Source: an uncultured Bacteroidota bacterium (lineage in GTDB: Bacteria; Bacteroidota; Bacteroidia; Flavobacteriales; Flavobacteriaceae). Taken from it: a DNA stretch of 64,000 nt. Shown here one piece after another: positions 1-8,081 of the stretch. Both the position numbers and the translations under genes were made by a program. The DNA lies in assembly GCA_902595555.1 (NCBI GenBank), contig CACJQM010000001.1, positions 124,001 to 188,000 of the forward strand. The letters are read 5' to 3'. Within the stretch, counting starts at the first letter, position 1, and each line of letters starts with the position of its first letter. Under the pieces are notes generated by a model, which was not told the origin of the DNA, searched no databases, and worked only from the letters and a program-made list of their open reading frames with translations.

Positions 1-1
1 A

Positions 2-652
2 TGGAGGACAGGTGCTAACCAAGCAACCTCAATTTCATTCTCTGATAATGTTAAAATTAACAATCAACTTGTTGAAGCAGGTGAATATCATGTTTATTCA
101 GTCCCCAGAGAAAACAGTTTGGATCTTGTCATTTATAAAAAGACTGATGCATGGGGCTCTCTAAAAAGTTTTGATGAAACCTTAATCAAAGCTAGAGTTA
201 CCAGTGATTTTTATGATTTGCCATTTTCAATTGAAACTTTTACAATTTCTTTTGGTGACATATCCAATGCTGGTGCAAGTTTAAATATCTCATGGGATAA
301 TAAACTAGCAATCTATGTTATTGATGCTCTAACTAGAGAAAAAATGCTTAATAGTATTGAGGAAACTATGGCTAAAAATCCAACTAAAAATGATTTCAGA
401 AAGGCTGCAATGTATTATTATGAGGAAAATATTCACATAGATAAAGCAGTAAAATGGATAGATATTGCTTTTGATGATTCAGATGATCTTAAATATTGGC
501 AACTTAGATATAAAGCTTTAATTAATGAAAAGGCTGGAAAAATTAAGAAAGCAAAAAAATATGCTAAAAAAGGTTATGAAATTGCATTGAAATCCCAATC
601 ACCAGATGCAATCAATATTTTAAAAATATTGAATGATAGATTAAATAATTAA
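2..652 (+). CDS. DUF2911 family protein, 5' truncated by window edge
   Basis: The reading frame is open from base 2, so the gene begins upstream of the window; a TTG at 119 is internal. The first visible residues, WRTGANQAT, are the typical DUF2911 motif, followed by the family's beta-rich pattern (GEYHVYSVP, then DLVIYKKTDAWG). About residues 115-210 are helical and TPR-like, with paired helices rich in Tyr, Ala and Lys, as in the long form of the family in Bacteroidota. The biochemical role of DUF2911 is unknown; such proteins are usually exported. Its stop shares bases 649-652 with the stop of the convergent symporter gene. Confidence 0.85.
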   Translation, partial: WRTGANQATSISFSDNVKINNQLVEAGEYHVYSVPRENSLDLVIYKKTDAWGSLKSFDETLIKARVTSDFYDLPFSIETFTISFGDISNAGASLNISWDNKLAIYVIDALTREKMLNSIEETMAKNPTKNDFRKAAMYYYEENIHIDKAVKWIDIAFDDSDDLKYWQLRYKALINEKAGKIKKAKKYAKKGYEIALKSQSPDAINILKILNDRLNN

Positions 653-2298
653 TTTAATTTTTTTAAGGAGTTAGAAAAGACAACTGTCAGAAAGGCACCA
701 ATAAAATTAAGCCAAAGGTAGCTTATATCTGTACTAAAAAAAATAATAAAAATTGTTATTTGAGAAAGGCATGCTGAGTAAAAAACAGAATTTGATTTAA
801 CGTTTTTAAAGAAAAACGCTACAAGAAATATTCCTAGAATGGTTCCATAGAAAATTGAGCCAATAATATTTACTAATTGAATTAAATTTTCGAATAATGT
901 TCCGAAGCTAGCAAATAATATTGCGATAAATCCCCAAATTATCGTGAATATTTTAGTAGCATTTAAGTAGTGCTTTTCAGATCTTTTTTTGAGATGATTT
1001 CTTTTGTATAAATCGATTGTAGTTGTTGCAGCCAGTGCATTGAGCTCTGAAGCAGTAGATGACATTGCAGCACATATAATTACAGCAATTAATAATCCAA
1101 TTAATCCTCTTGGTAAATAATTTAAAATGAAATGAAGAAAAACATAGTCTTTGTCATTTTCCTCAATAGTATCATTATTCTCAGACACAATTTGTTTTAT
1201 TGTATTTCTTAAATCTTTCTCATTTTTTTGAATAGAATTTAATTCTATTGGAAAATTTATTGGATTTGATAAAAATCTTTCCTGGATTTCATTTTTGTTC
1301 TTAGTTAGTTCATTATATTCTTTAATTAATTCATCATATTCAGAGGAATGATTTTTTTCCATATATGAAATAACTTGCGGATTATAATTTACAGGAGACT
1401 TATTAAACTCAAAAAAAACAAAAACCATTACACCTAGAAGAAGAATAAAAAATTGCATAGGTATTTTAAAAATCCCATTGAAAATTAAACCTAATCGAAT
1501 TTCTTTTACAGATTTCCCGGAAATATATCTTTGAACCTGACTTTGATCTGTTCCAAAATATGAAAGTGCTAAAAATAAACCTCCTGTAATACCACTCCAG
1601 AATGTATACCTGTTGTTAGGATCAATTGAAAAGTCTATTATTTTGAATTTTTCACTTGATCTAGAATAATCTAAAAATTTTGAAATTGTCAAATTCTCAG
1701 GATATTTTTCAAGTAGTATAAAGAAGACAAAAAATAAGCCAAAAAATATAACAAACATTTGTTGTTTTTGGGTAATATTAACAGCCTTAGTTCCTCCCGT
1801 AACTGTGTATATTATTACTAAAAATCCAACTAAAAAATTCAAAATTTTTATATCAATACCCAATACAGTCGACAAAATTATTGATGGGGCAAATATTGTT
1901 ATCCCTGCAGCGAGTCCTCTTTGTACTAAAAATAAAATTGCACCAAGTGTTCTAGTTTTTTTATCAAATCTATTTTCTAAAAACTCATATGCAGTATAAA
2001 CCTTAAGCTTGTGATAAAGGGGAACAAAAAACATACAAATAATTATCATTGCTAAAGGAAGACCAAGATAGAACTGAAGGAAACCCATTCCATCATAATA
2101 TGCTTGACCTGGTGTTGACAAAAAGGTAATCGCACTAGCTTGTGTAGCCATTACTGATATACCTATTGTGAACCAATTTGATGAATTATTACCTTTAAGA
2201 AATGATTGAATATTTTTATTATCTCTTGTTTTGTATGCCCCATATATTACTATGAATAGTATGGTAAATATTAATATAGCCCAATCGTCTTGATGCAT
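649..2298 (-). CDS. Sodium/solute symporter (SSS family)
   Basis: A 549-residue inner-membrane protein with about 13 hydrophobic segments. It carries SSS-family (SLC5-like) features: MATQASAITFLSTPGQAYYDG at residues 50-70, a GGT loop near 168, and GGLFLALSYFGTDQSQVQRY at about 239-258. It should couple sodium entry to uptake of an organic solute; the substrate cannot be read from sequence. Residues about 299-388 form a long, charged, Asn/Glu/Lys-rich insert between two membrane segments, which is larger than usual. It is the last gene of a tight group with DUF2520, a KdsC-like phosphatase and a micro-ORF only 4 bases upstream. Confidence 0.88.
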   Translation of the reverse strand: MHQDDWAILIFTILFIVIYGAYKTRDNKNIQSFLKGNNSSNWFTIGISVMATQASAITFLSTPGQAYYDGMGFLQFYLGLPLAMIIICMFFVPLYHKLKVYTAYEFLENRFDKKTRTLGAILFLVQRGLAAGITIFAPSIILSTVLGIDIKILNFLVGFLVIIYTVTGGTKAVNITQKQQMFVIFFGLFFVFFILLEKYPENLTISKFLDYSRSSEKFKIIDFSIDPNNRYTFWSGITGGLFLALSYFGTDQSQVQRYISGKSVKEIRLGLIFNGIFKIPMQFFILLLGVMVFVFFEFNKSPVNYNPQVISYMEKNHSSEYDELIKEYNELTKNKNEIQERFLSNPINFPIELNSIQKNEKDLRNTIKQIVSENNDTIEENDKDYVFLHFILNYLPRGLIGLLIAVIICAAMSSTASELNALAATTTIDLYKRNHLKKRSEKHYLNATKIFTIIWGFIAILFASFGTLFENLIQLVNIIGSIFYGTILGIFLVAFFFKNVKSNSVFYSACLSQITIFIIFFSTDISYLWLNFIGAFLTVVFSNSLKKLN

Positions 2299-2302
2299 TC
2301 AC

Positions 2303-2383
2303 TTACATTATTAGTAGAAAAATTATTATGTAGAATATATTAGCTAATAAAACTAGAGAATATTCTTTTTTCCAATTACTCAT
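2303..2383 (-). CDS. Putative 26-residue membrane micro-protein
   Basis: An ATG-started 26-codon frame fills the gap between the KdsC-like gene and the symporter, with 4 bases on each side. It begins MSNWKKEY and continues as one hydrophobic helix (SLVLLANIFYIIIFLLIM) with a positive N-terminus, so one N-in membrane span is predicted. The snug fit in an apparent operon supports a real gene. It may be an accessory subunit of the symporter downstream, but that is inference. Codons and AT content match the neighbours. Confidence 0.55.
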   Translation of the reverse strand: MSNWKKEYSLVLLANIFYIIIFLLIM

Positions 2384-2387
2384 ATTT

Positions 2388-2885
2388 CTATCCCCAATTA
2401 TTTTGAATTGTTAGTACTTGTTCAATAATATCTCTAACACAACCCTCACCACCTTTTTTTATTGAAACGTAATCTACAATTTCTCTAACTTCATGTGCAG
2501 CATCATTAGGGCTGCATGATAAACCAACCTTTTTTAAAATATTTATATCTGGCAAATCATCACCCATGAACATAGTCTCAGTCAAATTCAAATTATTATC
2601 ATTAATAAAGGATTCAAAAACTTGAATTTTATCATCAACGCCTAAAAAAACATTTTTAACTCCAAGCCTATTTAATCTTTTTCTTACTCCCTCATTTTTT
2701 CCACCGCTAATAACACAGAAATTATAACCCTTGTCTGTTGCCAGTTTGACTGCAATTCCATCTCGAGTACTAAAGACTCTAAATTCATTTCCTTGATTAT
2801 CTACTATTATTGATCCATCAGTAAAGACTCCATCTACATCAAAAACAAAATTTTTAATTTTTACAAGTTTTTCTTTATAGCTCAT
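2388..2885 (-). CDS. KdsC-like HAD phosphatase (3-deoxy-manno-octulosonate-8-P phosphatase type)
   Basis: The 165 residues match the short, cap-less HAD subfamily IIIA, usual length about 160-180. Motif I is FVFDVDGVFTDG with Asp16 and Asp18. Motif II lies around VISGG (58-62). The C-terminal acidic motif is GDDLPD at 108-113. These proteins are Mg-dependent tetrameric phosphatases; KdsC releases Kdo from Kdo-8-phosphate for lipopolysaccharide. Related enzymes act on other sugar acids, so the exact substrate is unproven here. The start codon overlaps the end of the DUF2520 gene by 11 bases, so co-translation is likely. Confidence 0.82.
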   Translation of the reverse strand: MSYKEKLVKIKNFVFDVDGVFTDGSIIVDNQGNEFRVFSTRDGIAVKLATDKGYNFCVISGGKNEGVRKRLNRLGVKNVFLGVDDKIQVFESFINDNNLNLTETMFMGDDLPDINILKKVGLSCSPNDAAHEVREIVDYVSIKKGGEGCVRDIIEQVLTIQNNWG

Positions 2886-3630
2886 TAGACATTATATTTT
2901 TAGTGACAATTTTATATAAATTTAAAAAATCGCTTTCACTTAAATGATTAATATGTTTATCAATTGTTTCTTTATCATTCCTAATAGCTGGTCCAGTTTG
3001 CGCATCAATTGCTGAAGTTTTTTTCAGTTTTTTAAAAGTTTCAAAAATTAATGGTTTGATAAGATTTGTATCAATTTTATTTTTTTCCAAAAGTTTTTCT
3101 GCAGCGACTATCATATGATTAGAAAAATTATTTGCTATAGTTGCAGATATATGACAAATGATTCTTTCATTTCCATTCATCTCTTTAACTTTTTTTGAAA
3201 ATAATTTGGCTAGTGTTTTAATTTTTAATGATGTGTTTTTGTTGTTTCCTTCAATCAAAATAGGAATTTCTTTAAATAATAATTCACTTTCATAACTGAA
3301 GGTTTGAAGTGGATAAAAAACACCGTAGTTTTTATGTTTAGATAAGACATTGATATCTGTACTTCCAGACAAATGAACGATAACTTTATCATTGACATCA
3401 AGGTTGTTGCTAACTTTTGAAATTTGGTTATCGTTTACGCATATAAAATAGTAATCGCTTGTTTTTAAATTTTTAAAATCCTTCACATAATCTACTTCAT
3501 CAGAAATATGCTTTGGTCTAAACTTAGATCTTCCAAAAACTTGATTTAAATGTAGAGAATCATTTTTTAGAATTTCGTTCATAAAATTAAACGATAATCT
3601 TCCTGTACCAATTAATGTTATTGTAATCAC
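2875..3630 (-). CDS. Rossmann-like and DUF2520 domain protein
   Basis: 251 residues with a GTG start. The N-terminus (ITLIGTGRLSFNF) is a GxGxxx dinucleotide-binding loop of a Rossmann fold. The C-terminal half holds the DUF2520 helical domain with the QTGPAIRND signature at about 213-221. The layout resembles short dehydrogenases such as the F420-dependent NADP reductase fold, but no substrate is known. In Bacteroidota this family is commonly next to a KdsC-like HAD protein, as here. A possible role in envelope or cofactor metabolism is only a guess from that linkage. Confidence 0.8.
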   Translation of the reverse strand: MITITLIGTGRLSFNFMNEILKNDSLHLNQVFGRSKFRPKHISDEVDYVKDFKNLKTSDYYFICVNDNQISKVSNNLDVNDKVIVHLSGSTDINVLSKHKNYGVFYPLQTFSYESELLFKEIPILIEGNNKNTSLKIKTLAKLFSKKVKEMNGNERIICHISATIANNFSNHMIVAAEKLLEKNKIDTNLIKPLIFETFKKLKKTSAIDAQTGPAIRNDKETIDKHINHLSESDFLNLYKIVTKNIMSNEL

Positions 3631-3697
3631 ACTTTAATTTATAATGAAATTTACAACAAATGATTTGAATGTTTTTATTAGGTTTGCAAAAAAAATT

Positions 3698-4117
3698 ATG
3701 TCCAATATAACTTTTATAATGATCAAGCCAGACGCTGTTGAAAGGGGCTTGATAGGAAATATTTTAAAAGATATTAATGATGCTGGATTCAATATAAGAG
3801 CTCTCAAATTAACTAAGTTAAGTATTGATGAAGCAAAAACATTTTATTCTGTTCACTCAGAAAGACCATTTTTTGATGAATTAACAAAATATATGAGCAG
3901 AAGTCCTATTGTTGCAGCAGTGCTTGAGAAGGAAAATGCTGTTTCAGAATTTAGAAAACTTATTGGTGATACAGATCCATCAACCGCTGAGAAAGGTACC
4001 ATTAGGAGTAAGTATGCAATATCTAAAGGTGAAAATTCAGTACACGGTTCAGATAGTGACGAAAATGCAAAAATTGAGGCACAATTTCATTTTTCAGGTA
4101 GAGAAATACTATTTTAA
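3698..4117 (+). CDS. ndk: Nucleoside diphosphate kinase
   Basis: Transfers the gamma-phosphate of ATP to nucleoside diphosphates through a phosphohistidine. I take the ATG at 3698, giving 139 residues that begin [17 protein letters not shown], the normal start of the family; the in-frame upstream codons to 3644 add 18 residues with no family match. The active-site His116 lies in NSVHGSDS, and the nucleotide-binding GTIRSKYA segment precedes it. Cytosolic. Its 3' end overlaps the convergent DciA-like gene by 9 bases. Confidence 0.95.
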   Translation: MSNITFIMIKPDAVERGLIGNILKDINDAGFNIRALKLTKLSIDEAKTFYSVHSERPFFDELTKYMSRSPIVAAVLEKENAVSEFRKLIGDTDPSTAEKGTIRSKYAISKGENSVHGSDSDENAKIEAQFHFSGREILF

Positions 4118-4402
4118 AACGATTTTTTTTATTACTTCTTTACCTAAATCTTCATTGATTAAATCGATTACCTTTTGTCTACTGTAAAGTATTTCCTGCT
4201 TTAGTATTGGATTAGATACTTTAATAAAGAGAACATCTCCTTTAACATAAATTTCTTTAGTGTAATCAAAAATCTTTTTTTCAACAGCTTTTTCCCAAGA
4301 TTCTTTAATTTTTATATTAAAAATACCATCAACTAGATTTTCTTGTTCAACAAAATTTTCAAGAATCGATTTGATTGATTTTGATTTGTAATTTCTTTTC
4401 AT
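4109..4402 (-). CDS. DUF721 / DciA-like protein
   Basis: 97 residues with the DUF721 pattern: an N-terminal helix ([15 protein letters not shown]), then [11 protein letters not shown], then a beta region ([22 protein letters not shown]). DUF721 includes DciA, the ancestral loader of the replicative helicase in bacteria that lack DnaC/DnaI. The gene directly follows recF (4-base overlap), a conserved arrangement in Bacteroidota. A role at the replication fork with the DnaB encoded at 17.6 kb is therefore reasonable, but inferred. Confidence 0.8.
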   Translation of the reverse strand: MKRNYKSKSIKSILENFVEQENLVDGIFNIKIKESWEKAVEKKIFDYTKEIYVKGDVLFIKVSNPILKQEILYSRQKVIDLINEDLGKEVIKKIVLK

Positions 4403-5487
4403 ACTTCAAAAATTTTTGAAGAAAGATTTAAACTTGATAAAACTTTTTCAATTCTTTCCTTATCCGTATCAGATAGAAAGAGCTGTCCAAAATTAGTAGA
4501 ATTAACTATTTCAACTATTCTTTTCACTCTCATTAAATCTAATTTATCAAAAATATCATCCATTAAAAGAATTGGGGAGTTGCCAGTTTCATTTTTTAGG
4601 TAGTCAAATTGAGCAAGTTTTAGTGCTATTAAAAAAGACTTTTGTTGCCCTTGACTGCCAAATCTCTTTATTCGATTTTCATCAATATTAAAAACAAAAT
4701 CATCTTTATGTAAACCTACTGACGTATACTGAAGAATAACATCCTTCTGAAATGAATCTTTTATTAGATTTTCAATATGATTATTAATAAGATCACTTTT
4801 GTATTCAATTGAAATTTTTTCTTTGTCATCAGAAATATGCTTGTATTTTTCCAATACTAAAGGAGTAAATTCCTTAATAAATTTATCTCTCGCTTTAAAA
4901 ATTGGCTCTGAGAGCTTATATATTTGATCATCATAAACTTTTATAGTATCTAAGTCAAAATCAACAGACCTATTGTATTGTTTTAATAACTTATTTCTAT
5001 TTTGAATAACTCTTGTATATGCTATTAAATTGATTAAATATTCTTTATCATTTTGAGATATAATGGAATCAATAAATTTTCTTCTTTCACTGCTACCTTC
5101 ATTTATTAGGTCATTATCATATGGGGAAATTAGTACTACTGGAATAAGTCCAATATGATTTGAGAATTTTTTGTAAGGTTTGCCATTTCTTTTAAGAACC
5201 TTTTTTTCTCCAATTTTTAAACTAAAAACAATGCTTTCATTTTTATTGTTTAATTCAAAAACTCCATCAACTAGCATATAATCTTTTCCTCTATTAATCA
5301 ACTGATCATTCTTTACATTAAAATAACTTTTTCCCATAGAAAGATGATAAACAGCATCTAAAATATTTGTTTTTCCAACACCGTTATCCCCAACAAAGCA
5401 ATTTATTTTGGGATCCAACTCATATTCTTTATCTAAAATATTTTTATAATTAATTATTGATATTTTTTTTAGAAATACGGATATCAC
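4399..5487 (-). CDS. recF: DNA replication and repair protein RecF
   Basis: SMC-like ATPase that helps load RecA at gaps and stalled forks. 362 residues, normal for RecF. Walker A is GDNGVGKT at 33-40. The ABC-type signature appears as RFGSQGQQKSFLIAL, followed by Walker B ILLMDDIFDKLD. The start is GTG with LKKISIINYKNI soon after, the standard RecF N-terminus. It is translationally coupled to the DciA-like gene downstream and divergent from the TPR gene. Confidence 0.94.
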   Translation of the reverse strand: MISVFLKKISIINYKNILDKEYELDPKINCFVGDNGVGKTNILDAVYHLSMGKSYFNVKNDQLINRGKDYMLVDGVFELNNKNESIVFSLKIGEKKVLKRNGKPYKKFSNHIGLIPVVLISPYDNDLINEGSSERRKFIDSIISQNDKEYLINLIAYTRVIQNRNKLLKQYNRSVDFDLDTIKVYDDQIYKLSEPIFKARDKFIKEFTPLVLEKYKHISDDKEKISIEYKSDLINNHIENLIKDSFQKDVILQYTSVGLHKDDFVFNIDENRIKRFGSQGQQKSFLIALKLAQFDYLKNETGNSPILLMDDIFDKLDLMRVKRIVEIVNSTNFGQLFLSDTDKERIEKVLSSLNLSSKIFEV

Positions 5488-5539
5488 TTTTAGTCAATTA
5501 AAGATGCAAATTATATAAAATAATTAAGTAATTATCATG

Positions 5540-5566
5540 TTTGATTCGTATAAAATTTTATTTTTG
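5540..5566 (+). promoter_or_regulatory. Candidate Bacteroidota promoter for the TPR gene
   Basis: TTTG at 5540-5543 and TATTTTTG (TAnnTTTG) at 5559-5566, spacer 15. Transcription would start near 5572, a few bases before the ATG at 5577, so the ATG-like codon at 5541 cannot be the start. The spacer is somewhat shorter than the usual 17-20. Confidence 0.5.
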
Positions 5567-5576
5567 CGGGGTAATT

Positions 5577-6323
5577 ATGGCTACATATAAGAAAAGATCT
5601 AATAAAAGTAAATCTTCGGTTCGTGCAAAAAATATTGAATCGACTAAGCAAGTTTTTGATACGCTGGATGATAGCGCTTCAAAAACAGAAACTTTTGTTA
5701 GTCAATACCAAAATTATATTATTGGAGCCATATTATCTGTTCTGGTACTCTTTTCTATTTATTTCGCTTATGATAAGTTTATTGTGCAACCCAAAACAGC
5801 AGAAAGTAATCTTGAGATATTTACAGCTCAAAAATATTTCGATCTTGCAATGAAGTCTGATGAAAATAAGGATTCCTTATTTAATCTGTCGCTAAACGGT
5901 GCAGAAGGTAAATTTGGTTTCTTAGATATTATTGATAATTATTCTGGTACTGATGCTTCAAATTTATCCTATTATTCTGCTGGAATGGCTTATTATAATA
6001 TGAAAAAATATGATTTAGCAATTGAGATGCTAGAAAACTTTTCCTCTGATGACGAAATTTTGCAATCATTAAGCCTTTCAACTATCGGAGATTCTTTCGT
6101 TCAGTTAAATCAATTTGATGATGGATTAAGTTATTATGAAAGTGCCTTATCTTATTCAGAAAACAGTTTTGTTAGACCGTTGATTTTGCTCAAGGCTGGA
6201 GATTTGGCTAAAGAACTTAATAAACTTAATAAATCAGTAAAGTTTTACGAGGAAATAAAGAACGATTTTCCAAAATCAGATCAAGCTAATCTCATTGATG
6301 TAAGATTAGAACAAGTCAAGTAG
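5577..6323 (+). CDS. Membrane-anchored tetratricopeptide repeat protein
   Basis: 248 residues starting MATYKKRSNKSKSS. The first 45 residues are basic and polar. One membrane span lies near residues 48-68 (YIIGAILSVLVLFSIYFAY), followed by a periplasmic helical part with TPR pairs (SNLSYYSAGMAYYNMKKYD; DGLSYYESALSYSE). The architecture resembles YfgM-type ancillary factors of the Sec translocon, which protect secreted proteins, but I cannot assign that role with certainty. The stop is 2 bases before ribH, so the two are probably co-transcribed. Confidence 0.85.
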   Translation: MATYKKRSNKSKSSVRAKNIESTKQVFDTLDDSASKTETFVSQYQNYIIGAILSVLVLFSIYFAYDKFIVQPKTAESNLEIFTAQKYFDLAMKSDENKDSLFNLSLNGAEGKFGFLDIIDNYSGTDASNLSYYSAGMAYYNMKKYDLAIEMLENFSSDDEILQSLSLSTIGDSFVQLNQFDDGLSYYESALSYSENSFVRPLILLKAGDLAKELNKLNKSVKFYEEIKNDFPKSDQANLIDVRLEQVK

Positions 6324-6325
6324 TC

Positions 6326-6799
6326 ATGTCTACGAAACACAGACCCTCTAATTTAGATTTAGATAAACTAAAATCAGCCTCTAACAAGAAGTTTGCTATT
6401 GTGTGCTCAGAGTGGAATCCTGAAATAATTAATAGACTACTGGATGGTGCTTATGATTTTTTTGAAGAGATTGGCATTTCAAAAAATAAAATCGATGAAC
6501 TTAAAGTTCCTGGAAGTTTTGAATTAATTTTTGGTTGTTATAAAGTTCAATCTTCAAAAAAATATGATGCTATTTTAGCAATTGGTAGCGTAATTAGAGG
6601 AGAAACATCACACTTTAAATACATTTCCCAATCAGTTTTTGATGGTATTAAAGATTTAAACACTAATGGTAATTCTCCTATTATTTTATGTTTACTAACA
6701 GATGATAATTATCAGCAATCACTAGATAGGAGTGGGGGTAAGCACGGAAATAAAGGATATGATTGTGCTGCTGCTACAGCAAAAATTTCACTTATTTAA
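6326..6799 (+). CDS. ribH: 6,7-dimethyl-8-ribityllumazine synthase
   Basis: Penultimate step of riboflavin synthesis: condenses the ribityl pyrimidine with 3,4-dihydroxy-2-butanone 4-phosphate, forming 60-mer or pentameric assemblies. The 157 residues contain the substrate motifs SEWNPEI (about 29-35), VPGSFEL and AIGSVIRGETSHFKYI; the His in that last motif is the proton-transfer residue. The C-terminal GGKHGNKGYDCAAA is also typical. No other rib gene is in the window. The end overlaps convergent crtZ by 8 bases. Confidence 0.95.
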   Translation: MSTKHRPSNLDLDKLKSASNKKFAIVCSEWNPEIINRLLDGAYDFFEEIGISKNKIDELKVPGSFELIFGCYKVQSSKKYDAILAIGSVIRGETSHFKYISQSVFDGIKDLNTNGNSPIILCLLTDDNYQQSLDRSGGKHGNKGYDCAAATAKISLI

Positions 6800-7238
6800 A
6801 ATATTTAAAGGGAACAACTAACATTCCAAAGCATTCTCCCCCTTTTTTGTGAATATTTTTATGATGAATTTTATGAGCTCTTCTAATTCCTCTTGCATAT
6901 CTATTATTAACGTTTCTAAAAATCTTAAAACGACGGTGAATAAATATGTCATGTACGATAAAATAAGTTAGTCCGTATAGGAAAATACCTATTGCTATAG
7001 GAAGTCCATAGAAAAAATCAAGTTTAGCCCACGAAAGCACAAAAAGCATACTTACAACCGCATAAAACAGAAAGAATGTATCATTTCTTTCAAACCAAGA
7101 ATCGTGGTCTTTTTTGTGATGATCTTCATGAAGGTACCACAAAAAACCATGCATAATATACTTATGAGTAAACCAGGCCATGAATTCCATAACTGAAAAG
7201 GCCCCTACTAATGATAATATCCAAAGAAAAATCTCCAT
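6792..7238 (-). CDS. crtZ: Beta-carotene 3-hydroxylase
   Basis: Membrane di-iron hydroxylase that puts 3-hydroxyl groups on beta-ionone rings, giving zeaxanthin. 148 residues with four hydrophobic segments and all four His motifs: H25xxxxH30, H37xxH40H41, H96xxxxH101 and H122xxH125H126. It is third in a crtI-crtB-crtZ run with a 3-base gap to crtB. A lycopene cyclase gene (crtY) and crtE, needed to give CrtZ its substrate, are not in this window and must lie elsewhere. Confidence 0.93.
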   Translation of the reverse strand: MEIFLWILSLVGAFSVMEFMAWFTHKYIMHGFLWYLHEDHHKKDHDSWFERNDTFFLFYAVVSMLFVLSWAKLDFFYGLPIAIGIFLYGLTYFIVHDIFIHRRFKIFRNVNNRYARGIRRAHKIHHKNIHKKGGECFGMLVVPFKYFK

Positions 7239-7241
7239 TTA

Positions 7242-8081
7242 TTATAAAATATTTAATCTATATCTAACATAAGATCGTGCTAAAACATCAACTTTTTGAT
7301 AATTTGGTACACGAATTCTTTGTTTTTTAATTTTTAAGTAAGAAGATCTCTTAAGTTTAATTAAAAGTCTCTTGTAATATTTGTATGCTGCATATACTCC
7401 AAATTTGGAGTTGTTAGGCAACATATAAATTCCTTTCAATGCCTCACTAAAATCTTTTTCAATATCAACCATAATTTGATTCTTCGTGTTTTCATCAAAA
7501 GAACTATATTCAACACCTGGAAAGTAAATCCTATCTAATTTTTGATAATCATCATTTAAATCCCTCAAAAAGTTTACTTTTTGAAATGCAGATCCCAAAG
7601 ACATAGCATATGGTTTAAGTTTCTTGTACTCACTTTCATTTCCAGAAACAAAAACCTTTAAACACATTAGGCCAACAACATCTGCAGACCCATATATATA
7701 ATCTTTGTATTCTTTTGAGGTTTTATAGTTTTTTTTCTTCAGATCTTGCTTCATGCTTTTTAAAAAAGCATCAATAAGTTCCTTTTGAATACCATATTTG
7801 TGAACCGTCTTTTGAAATGAATTTAATATTGGATTCAAACTGATTTTTTCTTTTAAAGAATGATTTAAATCATTGACAAACCTTTTGAATAATTCTTCCT
7901 TGTTGTAATTGTGAAAACTATCAACAATTTCATCAGCAAATCTTACAAAACCATAGATGTTGTATATATCTTGTCTTATTGAACTTGAAAGCATTTTAGT
8001 AGCCAGACTAAATGATGTACTATATGATTTAGTTACATTCTTTGAACATTCTTCAGAAATTTGATCAAATAGCTCTTTCAT
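7242..8081 (-). CDS. crtB: Phytoene synthase
   Basis: Joins two geranylgeranyl diphosphates head to head into phytoene. 279 residues, at the short end for the family. Both Asp-rich Mg-diphosphate motifs are present: D50EIVD54 and D174LNDD178, the latter inside FLRDLNDDYQKLDRIYFP. The start overlaps the end of crtI by 17 bases. It works with CrtI to make lycopene, then with a cyclase and CrtZ to make a yellow-orange xanthophyll typical of marine flavobacteria. Confidence 0.94.
   Translation of the reverse strand: MKELFDQISEECSKNVTKSYSTSFSLATKMLSSSIRQDIYNIYGFVRFADEIVDSFHNYNKEELFKRFVNDLNHSLKEKISLNPILNSFQKTVHKYGIQKELIDAFLKSMKQDLKKKNYKTSKEYKDYIYGSADVVGLMCLKVFVSGNESEYKKLKPYAMSLGSAFQKVNFLRDLNDDYQKLDRIYFPGVEYSSFDENTKNQIMVDIEKDFSEALKGIYMLPNNSKFGVYAAYKYYKRLLIKLKRSSYLKIKKQRIRVPNYQKVDVLARSYVRYRLNIL

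Noticed and set aside
3644-3697. Upstream in-frame start for ndk
   Set aside because: Adds 18 residues not found in the family; the ATG at 3698 gives the canonical N-terminus and length.
3909-4187. 92-codon plus-strand frame overlapping ndk
   Set aside because: It is a shadow of the ndk frame with no family motif and runs into the convergent DciA-like gene.
5541-5576. Upstream in-frame start of the TPR protein
   Set aside because: It would place the start inside the promoter boxes at 5540-5566; ATG 5577 fits better.
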